13,530 bases of DNA from JBPOIS01 sp052034295 (lineage in GTDB: Bacteria > Pseudomonadota > Gammaproteobacteria > Pseudomonadales > Moraxellaceae): contig JBPOIS010000021.1 in NCBI GenBank assembly GCA_052034295.1, positions 1 through 13,530 of the forward strand, read 5' to 3'. Below, piece after piece: positions 1 to 7,117 of the stretch; within the stretch, counting starts at the first letter, position 1, and each line of letters starts with the position of its first letter. Under the pieces are notes generated by a model. That model searched no databases and had not been told where the DNA came from. It saw only the letters and a list, made by a program, of their open reading frames with translations. The position numbers and the translations under genes were made by a program.

Positions 1-193
1 AAGGCCAAGCCGGATATTTTGAGCGCAAAAGCTCCGACGCCGCGTATTCTCCACAAACCAGTTTTTGCTTTGAACAGCCTTTGCCCCTGAATGCCATCAA
101 CGACCGTAAAGGTCCCCGCAACGGTCCGAGCAGGACCACAGTCGATCCGTCCGAAAGATCGCTTCAGCCCAGCATCCCCACCGGGCACAGCAG

Positions 194-250
194 CCCGCGA
201 GTTTTGCGGGGACAGATGGTTTTGCCTACTTTTGCCAAAACAAAAGTAGG
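194..250. repeat. Two adjacent inverted repeats, dispersed-repeat-like
   Basis: CCCGC at 194-198 is answered by GCGGG at 206-210. A perfect 10-bp inverted repeat follows: CCTACTTTTG (225-234), loop CCAAAA (235-240), CAAAAGTAGG (241-250), continuing as TCGCCGAAGG. From memory, elements of this form (xxACTTTTG-loop-CAAAAGTxx followed by tCGCCGAAgg) are scattered between genes in many proteobacterial genomes. The dyad is seen directly; membership of a dispersed family is inference. There is no T-run after the dyad, so it is not a classical terminator. Confidence 0.6.
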
Positions 251-284
251 TCGCCGAAGGCCGGGCAAGGCATTCTGAGCACAA

Positions 285-324
285 CCGGGCTTCGACTTCG
301 CAATCCGGCTTCGACTACGCTCAG
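285..324. repeat. Tandem imperfect copies of a CTTCGACT motif
   Basis: Two imperfect direct copies lie back to back: CCGGGCTTCGACTTCGC (285-301) and CCGGCTTCGACTACGC (305-320). The opposite strand of the second copy reads GCGTAGTCGAAG, a motif I recall as part of very common intergenic repeats in many bacteria. No protein-coding signal runs through it. Together with the dyad at 225-250 it makes this gap a probable repeat landing site. Confidence 0.5.
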
Positions 325-351
325 CCCACGTAGGCCCGCAGGACAAAACCG

Positions 352-380
352 TTTCCCAAGCAGCGCATTGCCTCTAGAAT
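352..380 (+). promoter_or_regulatory. Candidate sigma-70 promoter for ispF
   Basis: A good -10 hexamer TAGAAT lies at 375-380. A weak -35 (TTTCCC, 352-357) sits 17 bases upstream. Transcription would start near 387, just ahead of the Shine-Dalgarno GGGAGGG at 394-400. Because an upstream in-frame ATG at 379 falls on the -10, this supports translation from 406. The -35 is poor, so the call rests on the -10 and its spacing. Confidence 0.4.
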
Positions 381-405
381 GCCAGAGGTTTTTGGGAGGG
401 GCCGT

Positions 406-906
406 ATGAATCCATTTGAACTGCGCATCGGACAGGGGCTGGACGTGCATGCCTTTGAACCCGGAGACTTTGTCACCCTGGCCGGGGTACAGATCCCGCA
501 CACCCATGGCCTGAAAGCCCACTCTGATGGTGATGTGCTGCTGCACGCGCTGGCCGATGCCCTGCTGGGGGCACTGGCGCTGGGCGACATCGGCCAGCAC
601 TTTCCCGACACCGATGCCGCATACCGGGGCGCGGACAGCCGGGTGCTGCTGCGCCACGTGTACGCCCTGATCCAGCAACACGGCTATCGGCTGGTCAATG
701 CCGACATCACCGTCGCCTGCGAACGCCCCAGGCTGGCCAAATACAATGAACCCATGCGGCAAAACATTGCCGAAGATCTGGGCGTGGGCCGCGATCAGGT
801 CAGTGTCAAAGCCACCACCACCGAAAAACTCGGCTTTACTGGCCGTCAGGAAGGCATTCTGGCCAGCGCAGTGGTGCTGCTGGCCCGCGTCCCAGACCCG
901 GTATAA
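406..906 (+). CDS. ispF: 2-C-methyl-D-erythritol 2,4-cyclodiphosphate synthase (IspF)
   Basis: Cytoplasmic MEP-pathway enzyme. It cyclises CDP-ME 2-phosphate to ME-cyclodiphosphate, releasing CMP, on the way to isopentenyl diphosphate. The 166-residue product matches the family's usual length of about 160. The zinc site is visible: D13 and H15 in GLDVHAF, and H47-region histidines beside the AHSDGDVLLHALADALLGA segment (H39 matches the E. coli loop, H47 the helix). The signature KATTTEKLGFTGR is near the C-terminus. I chose ATG 406 because GGGAGGG lies 5 bases upstream and E. coli IspF starts five residues before the same GxDVHAF motif. An in-frame ATG at 379 has no ribosome site and overlaps the putative -10. 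ispD, often adjacent in gammaproteobacteria, is not seen. The gene converges with the next one, 13 bases apart. Confidence 0.96.
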   Translation: MNPFELRIGQGLDVHAFEPGDFVTLAGVQIPHTHGLKAHSDGDVLLHALADALLGALALGDIGQHFPDTDAAYRGADSRVLLRHVYALIQQHGYRLVNADITVACERPRLAKYNEPMRQNIAEDLGVGRDQVSVKATTTEKLGFTGRQEGILASAVVLLARVPDPV

Positions 907-919
907 GCCTGCGCACGCG

Positions 920-2251
920 TCAGCGCTTGCCCTGCAGGTGCTGATTCACCTTGTCCAGGATCAGCGGACTGGAACCGACCGTGGGCATGAAATCATTGTA
1001 GGGCAGCGACTTGCCGATGCGCAGCAGGAATGGCGCGTCATCACCCAGCTTGCCAGCGCTGATCAGGGTGACGCGGGTGCGCTGGGGCCCGACCGGCTCA
1101 AACACCATCCGTCCGACCATGTGCTCGATGTCACCTCCGATCGCCTGATAGCGGTTCTGGTGTTCACCTTCGGGGGTGGTGCGCAGCACCAGCCTGAACG
1201 GAATCGACAGGATGCCCAGCCCCAGCCCCACATCCACCTGGGTGTCGCTGGCAGCGCTGCCCGGGACTGGCGTGGTGGTGACCCGGCGCACCTGACGGAA
1301 CATTTTTTTGAAATTGGCCGGGTCCGCCAGCAGCGGCTGCACCTGATCCACCGGACCATTGACCAGCCCAAATGAAGTGACAAAGTGCATCGGTTCGGGT
1401 TTTTTGCGGGTCTGCATCAGCACCGGGTTATGCGCCAGCATCACCGGGGTGCCGGACTGCTCCAGCAGTTTTTGTACCGTGGCCAGCTGGGCCTCGCTGA
1501 GGGTGCGGCGCGGGATCACCTGCGGCACCGGCTGCACGGGCCCCAGCGGCGCAGGCCGCAGGCGCAGGCGCAGGCTTTCCAGCACGAAGGCATTGACGCT
1601 TTGCAGGATGCTGGACTTCACCTCCGGCACGGCCTTGAGCAGCGTGCTCACCAAAAACCCTTTGGGCCGGTCCAGATCGCCCCACTGGGTCAGGGTCACC
1701 AGTGTCTGGCCGTTTTTGAGCGCAAACCATTCAAAGCGGCCCTGACCATACTGGATCGGCGAGTCGAGGATCAGCGTGGACAGGCTGTTGCCGCTGAGCT
1801 GGTGCTGCATGTCCACATCTTCGGAAAAACTCAGCAGCGGAATCGGCACCGGCACGTGGATGTGGTAGCGCACCCGGCTCACGCTGTTTTGCTGCTCCAG
1901 GACCTTCGCTGAGGTCAGCGTGGGAAACAGCCCCACATAGCGTGGATAGTCACTGAGCAGCCGGGCCACCTGCTCGGGGGGTGCCGGGACCACCAGCGCA
2001 CCGCTGTTGAAGCGGCTGGTGGGGTAGTAGCGTGGACCCTGCCGGGTGGTCAGCACCAGCGATTGCGGCCGGTGGCCATAGATCAGCAGGTCGTTGCCGG
2101 CCAGTTGCGCCACGGCTTCGGCATTGCCCTGAAAGGGCGCAAGGCTGCTGGGGGTGTTGTCGGTCCAGGGGGTGAGCACGGCCTGGCTGGCGGCTGGACA
2201 CAGCAGCAGGCTGGTCCAGAGGCAAAGGGTCACAGGACGGATCAGGATCAT
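920..2251 (-). CDS. Exported protein with two START/SRPBCC-like domains
   Basis: Function unknown. The 443-residue product starts with a Sec signal peptide: R5, a hydrophobic core through C18, and a probable cleavage after ASQA (residue 24). C18 does not sit in a lipobox, so a lipoprotein is unlikely. Two similar halves follow, at about residues 60-225 and 285-440. Each opens with a strand then a QVxxLLxDxxxF-type helix (PEQVARLLSDYPRYVGLFP and DQVQPLLADPANFKKMF), the look of START/SRPBCC (polyketide-cyclase/COQ10-like) folds that bind hydrophobic ligands in a cavity. A proline-rich linker (~residues 228-245) separates them. I preferred Met 2251 to Met 2275: the former begins directly with the signal peptide and has TAGG 8 bases ahead, while the latter has no ribosome site. 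A terminator separates it from the upstream aroG-like gene. Ligand and partner cannot be read from sequence. Confidence 0.7.
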   Translation of the reverse strand: MILIRPVTLCLWTSLLLCPAASQAVLTPWTDNTPSSLAPFQGNAEAVAQLAGNDLLIYGHRPQSLVLTTRQGPRYYPTSRFNSGALVVPAPPEQVARLLSDYPRYVGLFPTLTSAKVLEQQNSVSRVRYHIHVPVPIPLLSFSEDVDMQHQLSGNSLSTLILDSPIQYGQGRFEWFALKNGQTLVTLTQWGDLDRPKGFLVSTLLKAVPEVKSSILQSVNAFVLESLRLRLRPAPLGPVQPVPQVIPRRTLSEAQLATVQKLLEQSGTPVMLAHNPVLMQTRKKPEPMHFVTSFGLVNGPVDQVQPLLADPANFKKMFRQVRRVTTTPVPGSAASDTQVDVGLGLGILSIPFRLVLRTTPEGEHQNRYQAIGGDIEHMVGRMVFEPVGPQRTRVTLISAGKLGDDAPFLLRIGKSLPYNDFMPTVGSSPLILDKVNQHLQGKR

Positions 2252-2341
2252 GGGCACGCCTAAGCTTGGCAACATCTGAAAAAAACCACTCTAGCGGGTA
2301 AAAACCAGCGGGTGTGTGCGGTTTTTGCGGACTTTTTGCTG

Positions 2342-2366
2342 AAAAAAACCCCGCCCGCAGGCAGGG
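2342..2366 (-). terminator. Rho-independent terminator of the DAHP synthase gene
   Basis: Read on the minus strand: stem CCCTGCC, loop TGCG, stem GGCGGGG (one T-G wobble), then seven T. It begins 20 bases after the DAHP synthase stop codon and precedes the START-domain gene on the same strand, so the two are probably separate transcription units. Confidence 0.8.
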
Positions 2367-2386
2367 TGAGGCTGTCCCCAGACCGC

Positions 2387-3490
2387 TCAGAGGGTCTGGC
2401 GGCCCGGCAGGATGTCTTTCAGGGCGTCACGCATCTTCAGCAGCGCCGCTTCGGTGGTGTCCCAGTCGATGCAGCCATCAGTGACGGATTTGCCGTATTC
2501 GAGCTGGCCCAGATCAGCCGGAATGTCCTGACGGCCACCCTTGAGGTGGCTTTCCACCATCAGGCCGACGATGGAGCGGTTGCCATCCTGGATCTGCTGG
2601 GTGACGTTTTCCAGCACCAGCGGCTGCAGGTACGGGTCCTTGTTGCTGTTGGCGTGGCTGGCGTCGATCATGATCTTGCCGGAGACCTTCGCCTTGAGCA
2701 GGGCGGCTTCGGCCTGCTGCACCGAGGTGGCATCGTAGTTGGGTTTGCCGTTGCCGCCGCGCAACACCACATGGGCATAGGGGTTGCCACGGGTGCGGAT
2801 GATCGCGACCTGGCCCTGTTCGTTCAGGCCCAGAAAGCTGTGGCCGGACTGTACGGCCTGCATGGCGTTCACCGCCACGGTCATGCCGCCGTCGGTGCCG
2901 TTCTTGAAGCCGACCGGCGAAGACAGGCCAGAGGACATTTCCCGGTGGGTCTGGCTCTCGGTGGTGCGTGCGCCAATCGCAGACCAGGCAATCAGGTCCT
3001 GCAGGTACTGCGGCGAGTTCGGGTCCAGCGCTTCGGTGGCACAGGGCAGGCCCATTTCATTCAGGTCCAGCAGCAGGCGGCGGCCGGTGTGCAGGCCTTT
3101 TTCAATGTCGAACGAGTCGTTCATGTCCGGGTCGTTGATCAGCCCTTTCCAGCCTACCGTGGTGCGCGGTTTTTCAAAATACACCCGCATGATCAGGTAG
3201 AGGGTGTCACTGACTTTTTCGCTCAGGGCCTTCAGCCGGGTGGCATATTCGTGCGCCGCTTTCGGATCATGGATCGAGCAGGGGCCAATCACGATGAACA
3301 GCCGGTGGTCGCGGCCATCGAGGATGTCGCGCACGGTCTGGCGGCCCTGCACCACGGTGGCGCGTGCGGCCGGGCTGAGCGGCATTTCGGCCTTCAGCTG
3401 GGCGGGGGTGATCAGGGGCTGGATTTCGGCAATATTGGCATTTTCGACCGGCAGTTCAGACCGGCTGGCGGTTTCAGGCGTAGCAGTCAC
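2387..3490 (-). CDS. aroG: 3-deoxy-7-phosphoheptulonate (DAHP) synthase, class I alpha
   Basis: First step of the shikimate pathway: phosphoenolpyruvate plus erythrose 4-phosphate gives DAHP. The 367-residue protein is collinear with E. coli AroG/AroF/AroH but has a slightly longer N-terminus, as in pseudomonad versions. Metal ligands are all present: C71 (GPCSIHD), H279 (DASHANSNK), E313 (MVESH) and D338 (VTDGCIDW). The PEP/E4P segments MRVYFEKPRTTVGWKG (101-116) and GARTTESQTHRE (173-184) and the regulatory-site region SGLSSPVGFKNGTDGG (187-202) are intact, so the enzyme should be active and allosterically controlled. Which amino acid inhibits it (Phe, Tyr or Trp) cannot be decided here, so the symbol is only by closest textbook name. 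The start is GTG, with GGAAG ten bases upstream. The next in-frame ATG (residue 36) would remove the N-terminal segment. Followed by a terminator. Confidence 0.93.
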   Translation of the reverse strand: MTATPETASRSELPVENANIAEIQPLITPAQLKAEMPLSPAARATVVQGRQTVRDILDGRDHRLFIVIGPCSIHDPKAAHEYATRLKALSEKVSDTLYLIMRVYFEKPRTTVGWKGLINDPDMNDSFDIEKGLHTGRRLLLDLNEMGLPCATEALDPNSPQYLQDLIAWSAIGARTTESQTHREMSSGLSSPVGFKNGTDGGMTVAVNAMQAVQSGHSFLGLNEQGQVAIIRTRGNPYAHVVLRGGNGKPNYDATSVQQAEAALLKAKVSGKIMIDASHANSNKDPYLQPLVLENVTQQIQDGNRSIVGLMVESHLKGGRQDIPADLGQLEYGKSVTDGCIDWDTTEAALLKMRDALKDILPGRQTL

Positions 3491-3579
3491 GGGACACGTA
3501 CTTCCACAAAAAAATCAGTCAATCCGCTATGGTGACGCCTTTTGCCATGCACTTCAAGGGCCAGCGCCGCCCGATGGAC

Positions 3580-4461
3580 TCAGGGCTGGCGGCTGTGCAC
3601 CAGTGCAGCAGGCGGGGTGGCCGGCACGGGGGCGGGTTCTTTGGGTTTGGCCTTCACCGGGTTGAGGATGAAATTCAGGCCCAGCAGCAGCAGCGTCACC
3701 CCGAGCACCCGGCGAATGCCATGCTCAGGCAGGCGCGACGACAGCAGCGTCCCGGCGATGATGGCGGGAATCGATCCGGTGAGCAGCAGCAGCAACAGGT
3801 GGGTATCGACGTTGCCGGCCTTGAGGTGCCCCAGCCCGGCCACCAGCGTCAGCAGCACCGCATGGGCCACGTCCGAACCGATGATGCGGATCATCGGCAG
3901 GTTGGGAAACAGCAGCACCAGCGCCATCACCCCAAAGGCCCCGGCCCCGACCGAAGACAGCGTGACCAGCACGCCGAGCACCACCCCCATCAGCACCACC
4001 CAGCCCTTGTGGCGGATCACGGCATGGCCATTTTCCACCAGCTCCGGCGCATGGGCACCCCGATGGCGGGCAAAAAACGCCTCAATGCGGTGGCGGAACA
4101 CGATCGCGCTGCCGGTCAGCATCAGCATGCCGCCGAGGAAGATGGTCAGGGTTTTTTTGTATTCCTTGGCACCGCCGAGCACATGCTCCAGCGCCCAGGT
4201 GGTGCCCAGCGAGGCCGGAATGCTGCCCAGCGCCATCCAGAACACGATCGGCCAGACCACGTTCAGCTTGCGGGCATGCACCAGCGTGCCACAGAACTTG
4301 GAAATCGCCGCATACAGCAGGTCCGTGCCGATGGCAATGTGCGGCTCCACCCGCAACAGGCCAATCAGCGCCGGGGTCATCAGCGAGCCGCCGCCCACCC
4401 CGGTGACACCGACCACGAACCCCACCACCAGTCCAGCGAGGATGAAATACAGGTCTGGCAT
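3580..4461 (-). CDS. Sulfite exporter TauE/SafE-family membrane protein
   Basis: A 293-residue inner-membrane protein of the TauE/SafE (DUF81) family, whose members move sulfite, sulfoacetate or other small organic anions; the substrate here is unknown. About eight hydrophobic segments are visible. The family's internal duplication shows as VGFVVGVTGVGGGSLMTPAL near the N-terminus and GVLVTLSSVGAGAFGVMALV in the second half. A charged cytoplasmic-type loop (FRHRIEAFFARHRGAH, about residues 121-136) lies between the halves. The tail is proline/alanine-rich and polar. I start at Met 4461, which has GGTGG 7 bases upstream. A longer frame from 4521 begins on the putative -35 element and adds 20 non-conserved residues. 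It is 118 bases from the next coding gene boundary on one side (yciA) and 89 from the DAHP synthase on the other. Confidence 0.88.
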   Translation of the reverse strand: MPDLYFILAGLVVGFVVGVTGVGGGSLMTPALIGLLRVEPHIAIGTDLLYAAISKFCGTLVHARKLNVVWPIVFWMALGSIPASLGTTWALEHVLGGAKEYKKTLTIFLGGMLMLTGSAIVFRHRIEAFFARHRGAHAPELVENGHAVIRHKGWVVLMGVVLGVLVTLSSVGAGAFGVMALVLLFPNLPMIRIIGSDVAHAVLLTLVAGLGHLKAGNVDTHLLLLLLTGSIPAIIAGTLLSSRLPEHGIRRVLGVTLLLLGLNFILNPVKAKPKEPAPVPATPPAALVHSRQP

Positions 4462-4493
4462 GGCGGGACCACCGGGAAAAAACAGGGGCGCGC

Positions 4494-4521
4494 AGCATAG
4501 CGGCGTTTTTCCGCGCATCAA
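4494..4521 (-). promoter_or_regulatory. Candidate promoter for the TauE/SafE gene
   Basis: On the minus strand TTGATG (4521-4516) and TATGCT (4499-4494) are separated by 16 bases. Transcription would start near 4487, 25 bases before the chosen ATG at 4461. Both hexamers match consensus only in part (4 of 6 each). Confidence 0.4.
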
Positions 4522-4570
4522 ACCGAATAAAAACGATTAGTTTAGGCAAAAAACTGCTAAAGCCTGCGCT

Positions 4571-4999
4571 TCAGGGCTGCCAGTCGGCCAGCTTGCGGTC
4601 TGGCGGCACGGGGCGTTTGTGGCCCTGTTCATCCAGCGCCACATACACGAAACGGCCTTCGGTGACCTTGATCGGGTGGCGGTTGTCGTCGTGGACTTCC
4701 CAGACTTCGACATAAATGGTCAGCGACGTGTTGCCGACCCGCTCAATGGTGGTGTGGCAGGCGATCACATCCCCGACCTTGACCGGCACATGAAACACCA
4801 TGTCGTTGATGGCAATCGTGGCCACGCGGCCATCGGCGCGCCGACGTGCGGCAATGGCCCCGGCCAGATCCATCTGGCCCAGCAGCCAGCCACCAAAAAT
4901 GTCCCCGGACCAGTTGGTGTCCGAAGGCATGGCCACGGTTTGCAGTGACAGTTCGCCACGGGGCAGGTCTGGCGCTGCGGGCACGGGTTGATCCACCAT
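4571..4999 (-). CDS. yciA: Acyl-CoA thioesterase, YciA type (hotdog fold)
   Basis: Cytoplasmic thioesterase hydrolysing acyl-CoA to free acid and CoA; YciA of E. coli and HI0827 of Haemophilus are the characterised relatives. The 142-residue protein has the family signature MPSDTNWSGDIFGGWLLGQMD (residues 24-44 by position), with N29 and D33 in the active-site helix region, followed by VATIAINDMVFHVPVKVGD and the TEGRFVYVALDEQG strand. I chose ATG 4999 because GGAG lies 7 bases upstream and the hotdog domain starts ~15 residues later, as in YciA. A longer frame from 5203 only adds residues antisense to the lpxB leader. It diverges from lpxB across 184 bases, so the two promoters share this gap. 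Confidence 0.9.
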   Translation of the reverse strand: MVDQPVPAAPDLPRGELSLQTVAMPSDTNWSGDIFGGWLLGQMDLAGAIAARRRADGRVATIAINDMVFHVPVKVGDVIACHTTIERVGNTSLTIYVEVWEVHDDNRHPIKVTEGRFVYVALDEQGHKRPVPPDRKLADWQP

Positions 5000-5139
5000 A
5001 AAACCACTCCAGAAATCGGGCTGTTGCGCGCCATTGTGTCGCGCCCTGCCCGCAGGCTGTGTGCAAAGTTTGTGTTCAGGCGGGGGATTTTGCCGGAAAA
5101 CTTTTGCAAATTCATCCAAATCCGCGTGCTGGCCCGCCA

Positions 5140-5148
5140 TGCTATCAT
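5140..5148 (+). promoter_or_regulatory. Candidate extended -10 promoter for lpxB
   Basis: TGC followed by TATCAT (5143-5148) is an extended -10 element. There is no clear -35 at 16-18 bases upstream, which is typical for extended -10 promoters. It lies 35 bases before the lpxB start and leaves room for GGGGAG at 5173-5178. Confidence 0.4.
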
Positions 5149-5183
5149 GCGCGCCGCTGCACAGTTGCAGGTGGGGAGAAACC

Positions 5184-6368
5184 ATGACAGAGCCGGTGCG
5201 CATCGGGCTGGTGGCCGGGGAGATGTCCGGCGATTTGCTGGGGGCGGCGCTGATGCGTCAGATCAGGGCCCTGCAGCCGGAGGTGAGCTTTGTCGGCATC
5301 GGCGGTCCGCAGATGCAGGCCGAGGGGCTGGAATCGCTGTTTCCCATGGAAAAACTGTCGGTGATGGGGCTGGTCGAGGTGGCCGGACGGCTGCGCGAGC
5401 TGCTGGGCATCCGCGATGAGCTGGTGACCCGGCTGACCGGCGATTTGCCGGTGCAGCTGTTCATCGGCATTGATGCGCCGGACTTTAACCTGCGGGTGTC
5501 GGCGCGGCTGCGCAGCCACGGCATCCGCACCGTGCAATACGTCAGTCCTTCGGTGTGGGCATGGCGGCCGGGCCGCATCAAGTCGATCCGTCAGGCGGTG
5601 GATCTGGTGCTGTGCCTGTTTCCCTTTGAGGTGGAATTTTACCAGCGTCATGACATGGCGGCGGTGTTTGTCGGTCATCCGCTGGCACAAACCATGCCGC
5701 TGGACCATCAGGTCGAGCCCGCCAAGCGGCAGCTGGGGCTGTCGCCGCAGCGCCGTCAGGTGGCGCTGCTGCCGGGCAGCCGGGGCGGGGAAGTGGCGCG
5801 GCTGCTGCCGCTGATGTTTGATGTGGCGGCGGTGCTGCACCGTCAGGACCCGTCGCTGGGGTTCCTGGTGCCGGTGGCCAGTGCCGCGCGCGAGCACCAG
5901 ATCCGCCAGCTGCACAACCAGTTGCCGGAGTCATTGCGCCATGCGATCCGCCTGATGGTGGACCGCCAGCAGCGTGGCAGCATGGGCCGTCAGGTGATGG
6001 CCGCCAGCGATGTGGTGCTGTTGGCCTCAGGCACGGCCACGCTGGAGGCGCTGCTGCTGGAGCGGCCCATGGTGGTGGTGTACCGGCTGCACTGGATGAC
6101 CTACTGGCTGGCGCGCTGGCTGGTGCGCATCCCGCATGTGGCCCTGCCCAATATTCTGGCCGGGCGGCAGGTGGTGCCGGAGCTGATCCAGCATCAGGCG
6201 CGGGTGGAGGCGGTCAGTGCGGCCGTGCAGGCGCTGTTGCAGCCGCAGGCTGCAGCCGCCCAGCAGCAGGTGCTGCATGCCCTGCATGTGCAATTGCAGG
6301 GCAGTGCGGCTGTGAACCCCGCTCAGGCGGTACTGGCGCTGCTGCCCGCCCCCGGGGGTGGGGCATGA
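5184..6368 (+). CDS. lpxB: Lipid-A-disaccharide synthase (LpxB)
   Basis: GT19 glycosyltransferase at the cytoplasmic face of the inner membrane. It joins UDP-2,3-diacylglucosamine to lipid X to make the tetraacyl disaccharide 1-phosphate of lipid A. The 394-residue length fits the family (382 in E. coli). Motifs in order: AGEMSGDLLG (11-20), GIGGPQMQ (38-45), FIGIDAPDFNLR with the family's conserved Asp pair D97/D100, YVSPSVWAWRPGR (119-131), FVGHPL (162-167), LLPGSRGGEV (195-204), and ASGTATLEALLLERPMVVVY near the C-terminus. ATG 5184 is chosen because GGGGAG is 5 bases ahead and the protein then starts, like its relatives, shortly before the AGEMSGD motif. In-frame codons back to 5034 overlap the promoter. 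It overlaps rnhB by ATGA. The lpxD-fabZ-lpxA genes that commonly precede it are absent. Confidence 0.96.
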   Translation: MTEPVRIGLVAGEMSGDLLGAALMRQIRALQPEVSFVGIGGPQMQAEGLESLFPMEKLSVMGLVEVAGRLRELLGIRDELVTRLTGDLPVQLFIGIDAPDFNLRVSARLRSHGIRTVQYVSPSVWAWRPGRIKSIRQAVDLVLCLFPFEVEFYQRHDMAAVFVGHPLAQTMPLDHQVEPAKRQLGLSPQRRQVALLPGSRGGEVARLLPLMFDVAAVLHRQDPSLGFLVPVASAAREHQIRQLHNQLPESLRHAIRLMVDRQQRGSMGRQVMAASDVVLLASGTATLEALLLERPMVVVYRLHWMTYWLARWLVRIPHVALPNILAGRQVVPELIQHQARVEAVSAAVQALLQPQAAAAQQQVLHALHVQLQGSAAVNPAQAVLALLPAPGGGA

Positions 6369-6994
6369 GCCAGCTGGCGCTGTGGCCGGTGGCCGAAGGG
6401 GTGCTGTGCTGTGGCGGCATCGGGGACATGGCCGCAGGGATTGCCGGGGTTGATGAGGTGGGGCGGGGGCCGCTGGTGGGCTCGGTGGTGGCGGCTGCGG
6501 TGGTGCTGCACCCGGACCGGCCGATTGCCGGACTGGCCGATTCCAAGGCGCTGACCGAACGCCGCCGTGAGCAGCTGTATGCCCTGATCATCGAGCAGGC
6601 GGCGGGGTTTGCTGTGGCCGAGGCCACGGTGGCCGAAATCGACCGCCTGAACATCCTGCAGGCGACTTTTCTGGCCATGCAGCGTGCGGTGGCGGCGCTG
6701 CCGGTGGCTCCGGCACAGGTCTGGGTGGATGGCAACCAGCGCCCGCGTGGCATCACGCTGCCGGTGCAGACCTTCGTGAAGGGCGACCAGCTGCACGCCT
6801 GCATCAGTGCCGCCAGCATCCTCGCCAAGGTTACCCGCGACCGGCAGATGCAGGTGCTGGACCAGGCGTTTCCCCAGTATGGTTTTGCCCGGCACAAGGG
6901 CTATCCCACCCCGGCCCATCTGGCCGCACTGGCGGCACATGGCATTCTGGAGGAACACCGCCGCAGCTATGCGCCGGTGAAGAAGTACTTGTAA
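6365..6994 (+). CDS. rnhB: Ribonuclease HII
   Basis: Endonuclease that cuts the RNA strand of RNA-DNA hybrids and nicks at single ribonucleotides left in DNA. The 209-residue protein carries the four acidic catalytic positions: D30 and E31 in AGVDEVGRGPLVG, D122 in WVDGN and D141 in VKGDQLHACISAASILAKV. The C-terminal FPQYGFARHKGYPTPAHL and HRRSYAPVK segments are also standard. The start codon overlaps the lpxB stop (ATGA) and is preceded by a G-rich ribosome site, so translation is probably coupled. The N-terminus is about 15 residues longer than in E. coli. Met22 (position 6428) is a possible alternative start, but has no better ribosome site. dnaE, which follows in many relatives, is not here. 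Confidence 0.95.
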   Translation: MSQLALWPVAEGVLCCGGIGDMAAGIAGVDEVGRGPLVGSVVAAAVVLHPDRPIAGLADSKALTERRREQLYALIIEQAAGFAVAEATVAEIDRLNILQATFLAMQRAVAALPVAPAQVWVDGNQRPRGITLPVQTFVKGDQLHACISAASILAKVTRDRQMQVLDQAFPQYGFARHKGYPTPAHLAALAAHGILEEHRRSYAPVKKYL

Positions 6995-7094
6995 AAAAAA
7001 GCCCTGTTGCGAGAAGGCAGCCCCTGCCATCCATCGTGGTCTGACTGTCGGGGTGTTTTTTGCCGTCATCAGGGTGCGACCGCGAAGGGCAATC

Positions 7095-7111
7095 AAAAAA
7101 CCGCCATGCGG
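7095..7111 (-). terminator. Weak candidate terminator of the 60-aa ORF
   Basis: Minus strand: CCGC, loop ATG, GCGG, then six T, starting 6 bases after the stop of the small gene at 7118. The stem is only 4 bp, but the loop and T-run are canonical and the position fits. Confidence 0.4.
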
Positions 7112-7117
7112 AGTGGG

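Larger units (their letters stand above)
1..370. other. Intergenic stretch with no supported gene
   Basis: I see no protein-coding gene here. Short open frames exist on both strands, including one running off the left edge and ending at 90. They lack a convincing ribosome site and recognisable protein motifs, and some lie across the repeats at 194-250 and 285-324. The first ~190 bases hold nothing I can identify. The stretch ends in the candidate ispF promoter. Confidence 0.55.

Noticed and set aside
164..346. A 60-codon open frame on the minus strand over the repeat cluster before ispF
   Set aside because: It reads straight through the inverted and direct repeats, has no ribosome site and no recognisable motif. 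Repeats of this kind commonly leave open frames by chance.
226..762. A long minus-strand frame antisense to ispF (178 codons)
   Set aside because: ispF on the plus strand is certain from its motifs. The antisense frame is a by-product of GC-rich codon use.
2312..3535. A 407-codon plus-strand frame opposite the DAHP synthase
   Set aside because: It has no protein-like motifs, while the minus strand encodes a full-length enzyme with all four metal ligands. It is the typical antisense shadow of high GC at third positions.
3491..3540. TTGACT upstream of the DAHP synthase as a -35 element
   Set aside because: On the minus strand no -10-like hexamer follows at 16-18 bases, and the implied start point would fall at or inside the coding region.
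6995..7060. Terminator after rnhB
   Set aside because: An A-run follows the stop codon, a GGCAG-CCC-CTGCC stem occurs at 7016-7028 and a T-run lies near 7054, but stem and T-run are too far apart for a standard terminator.
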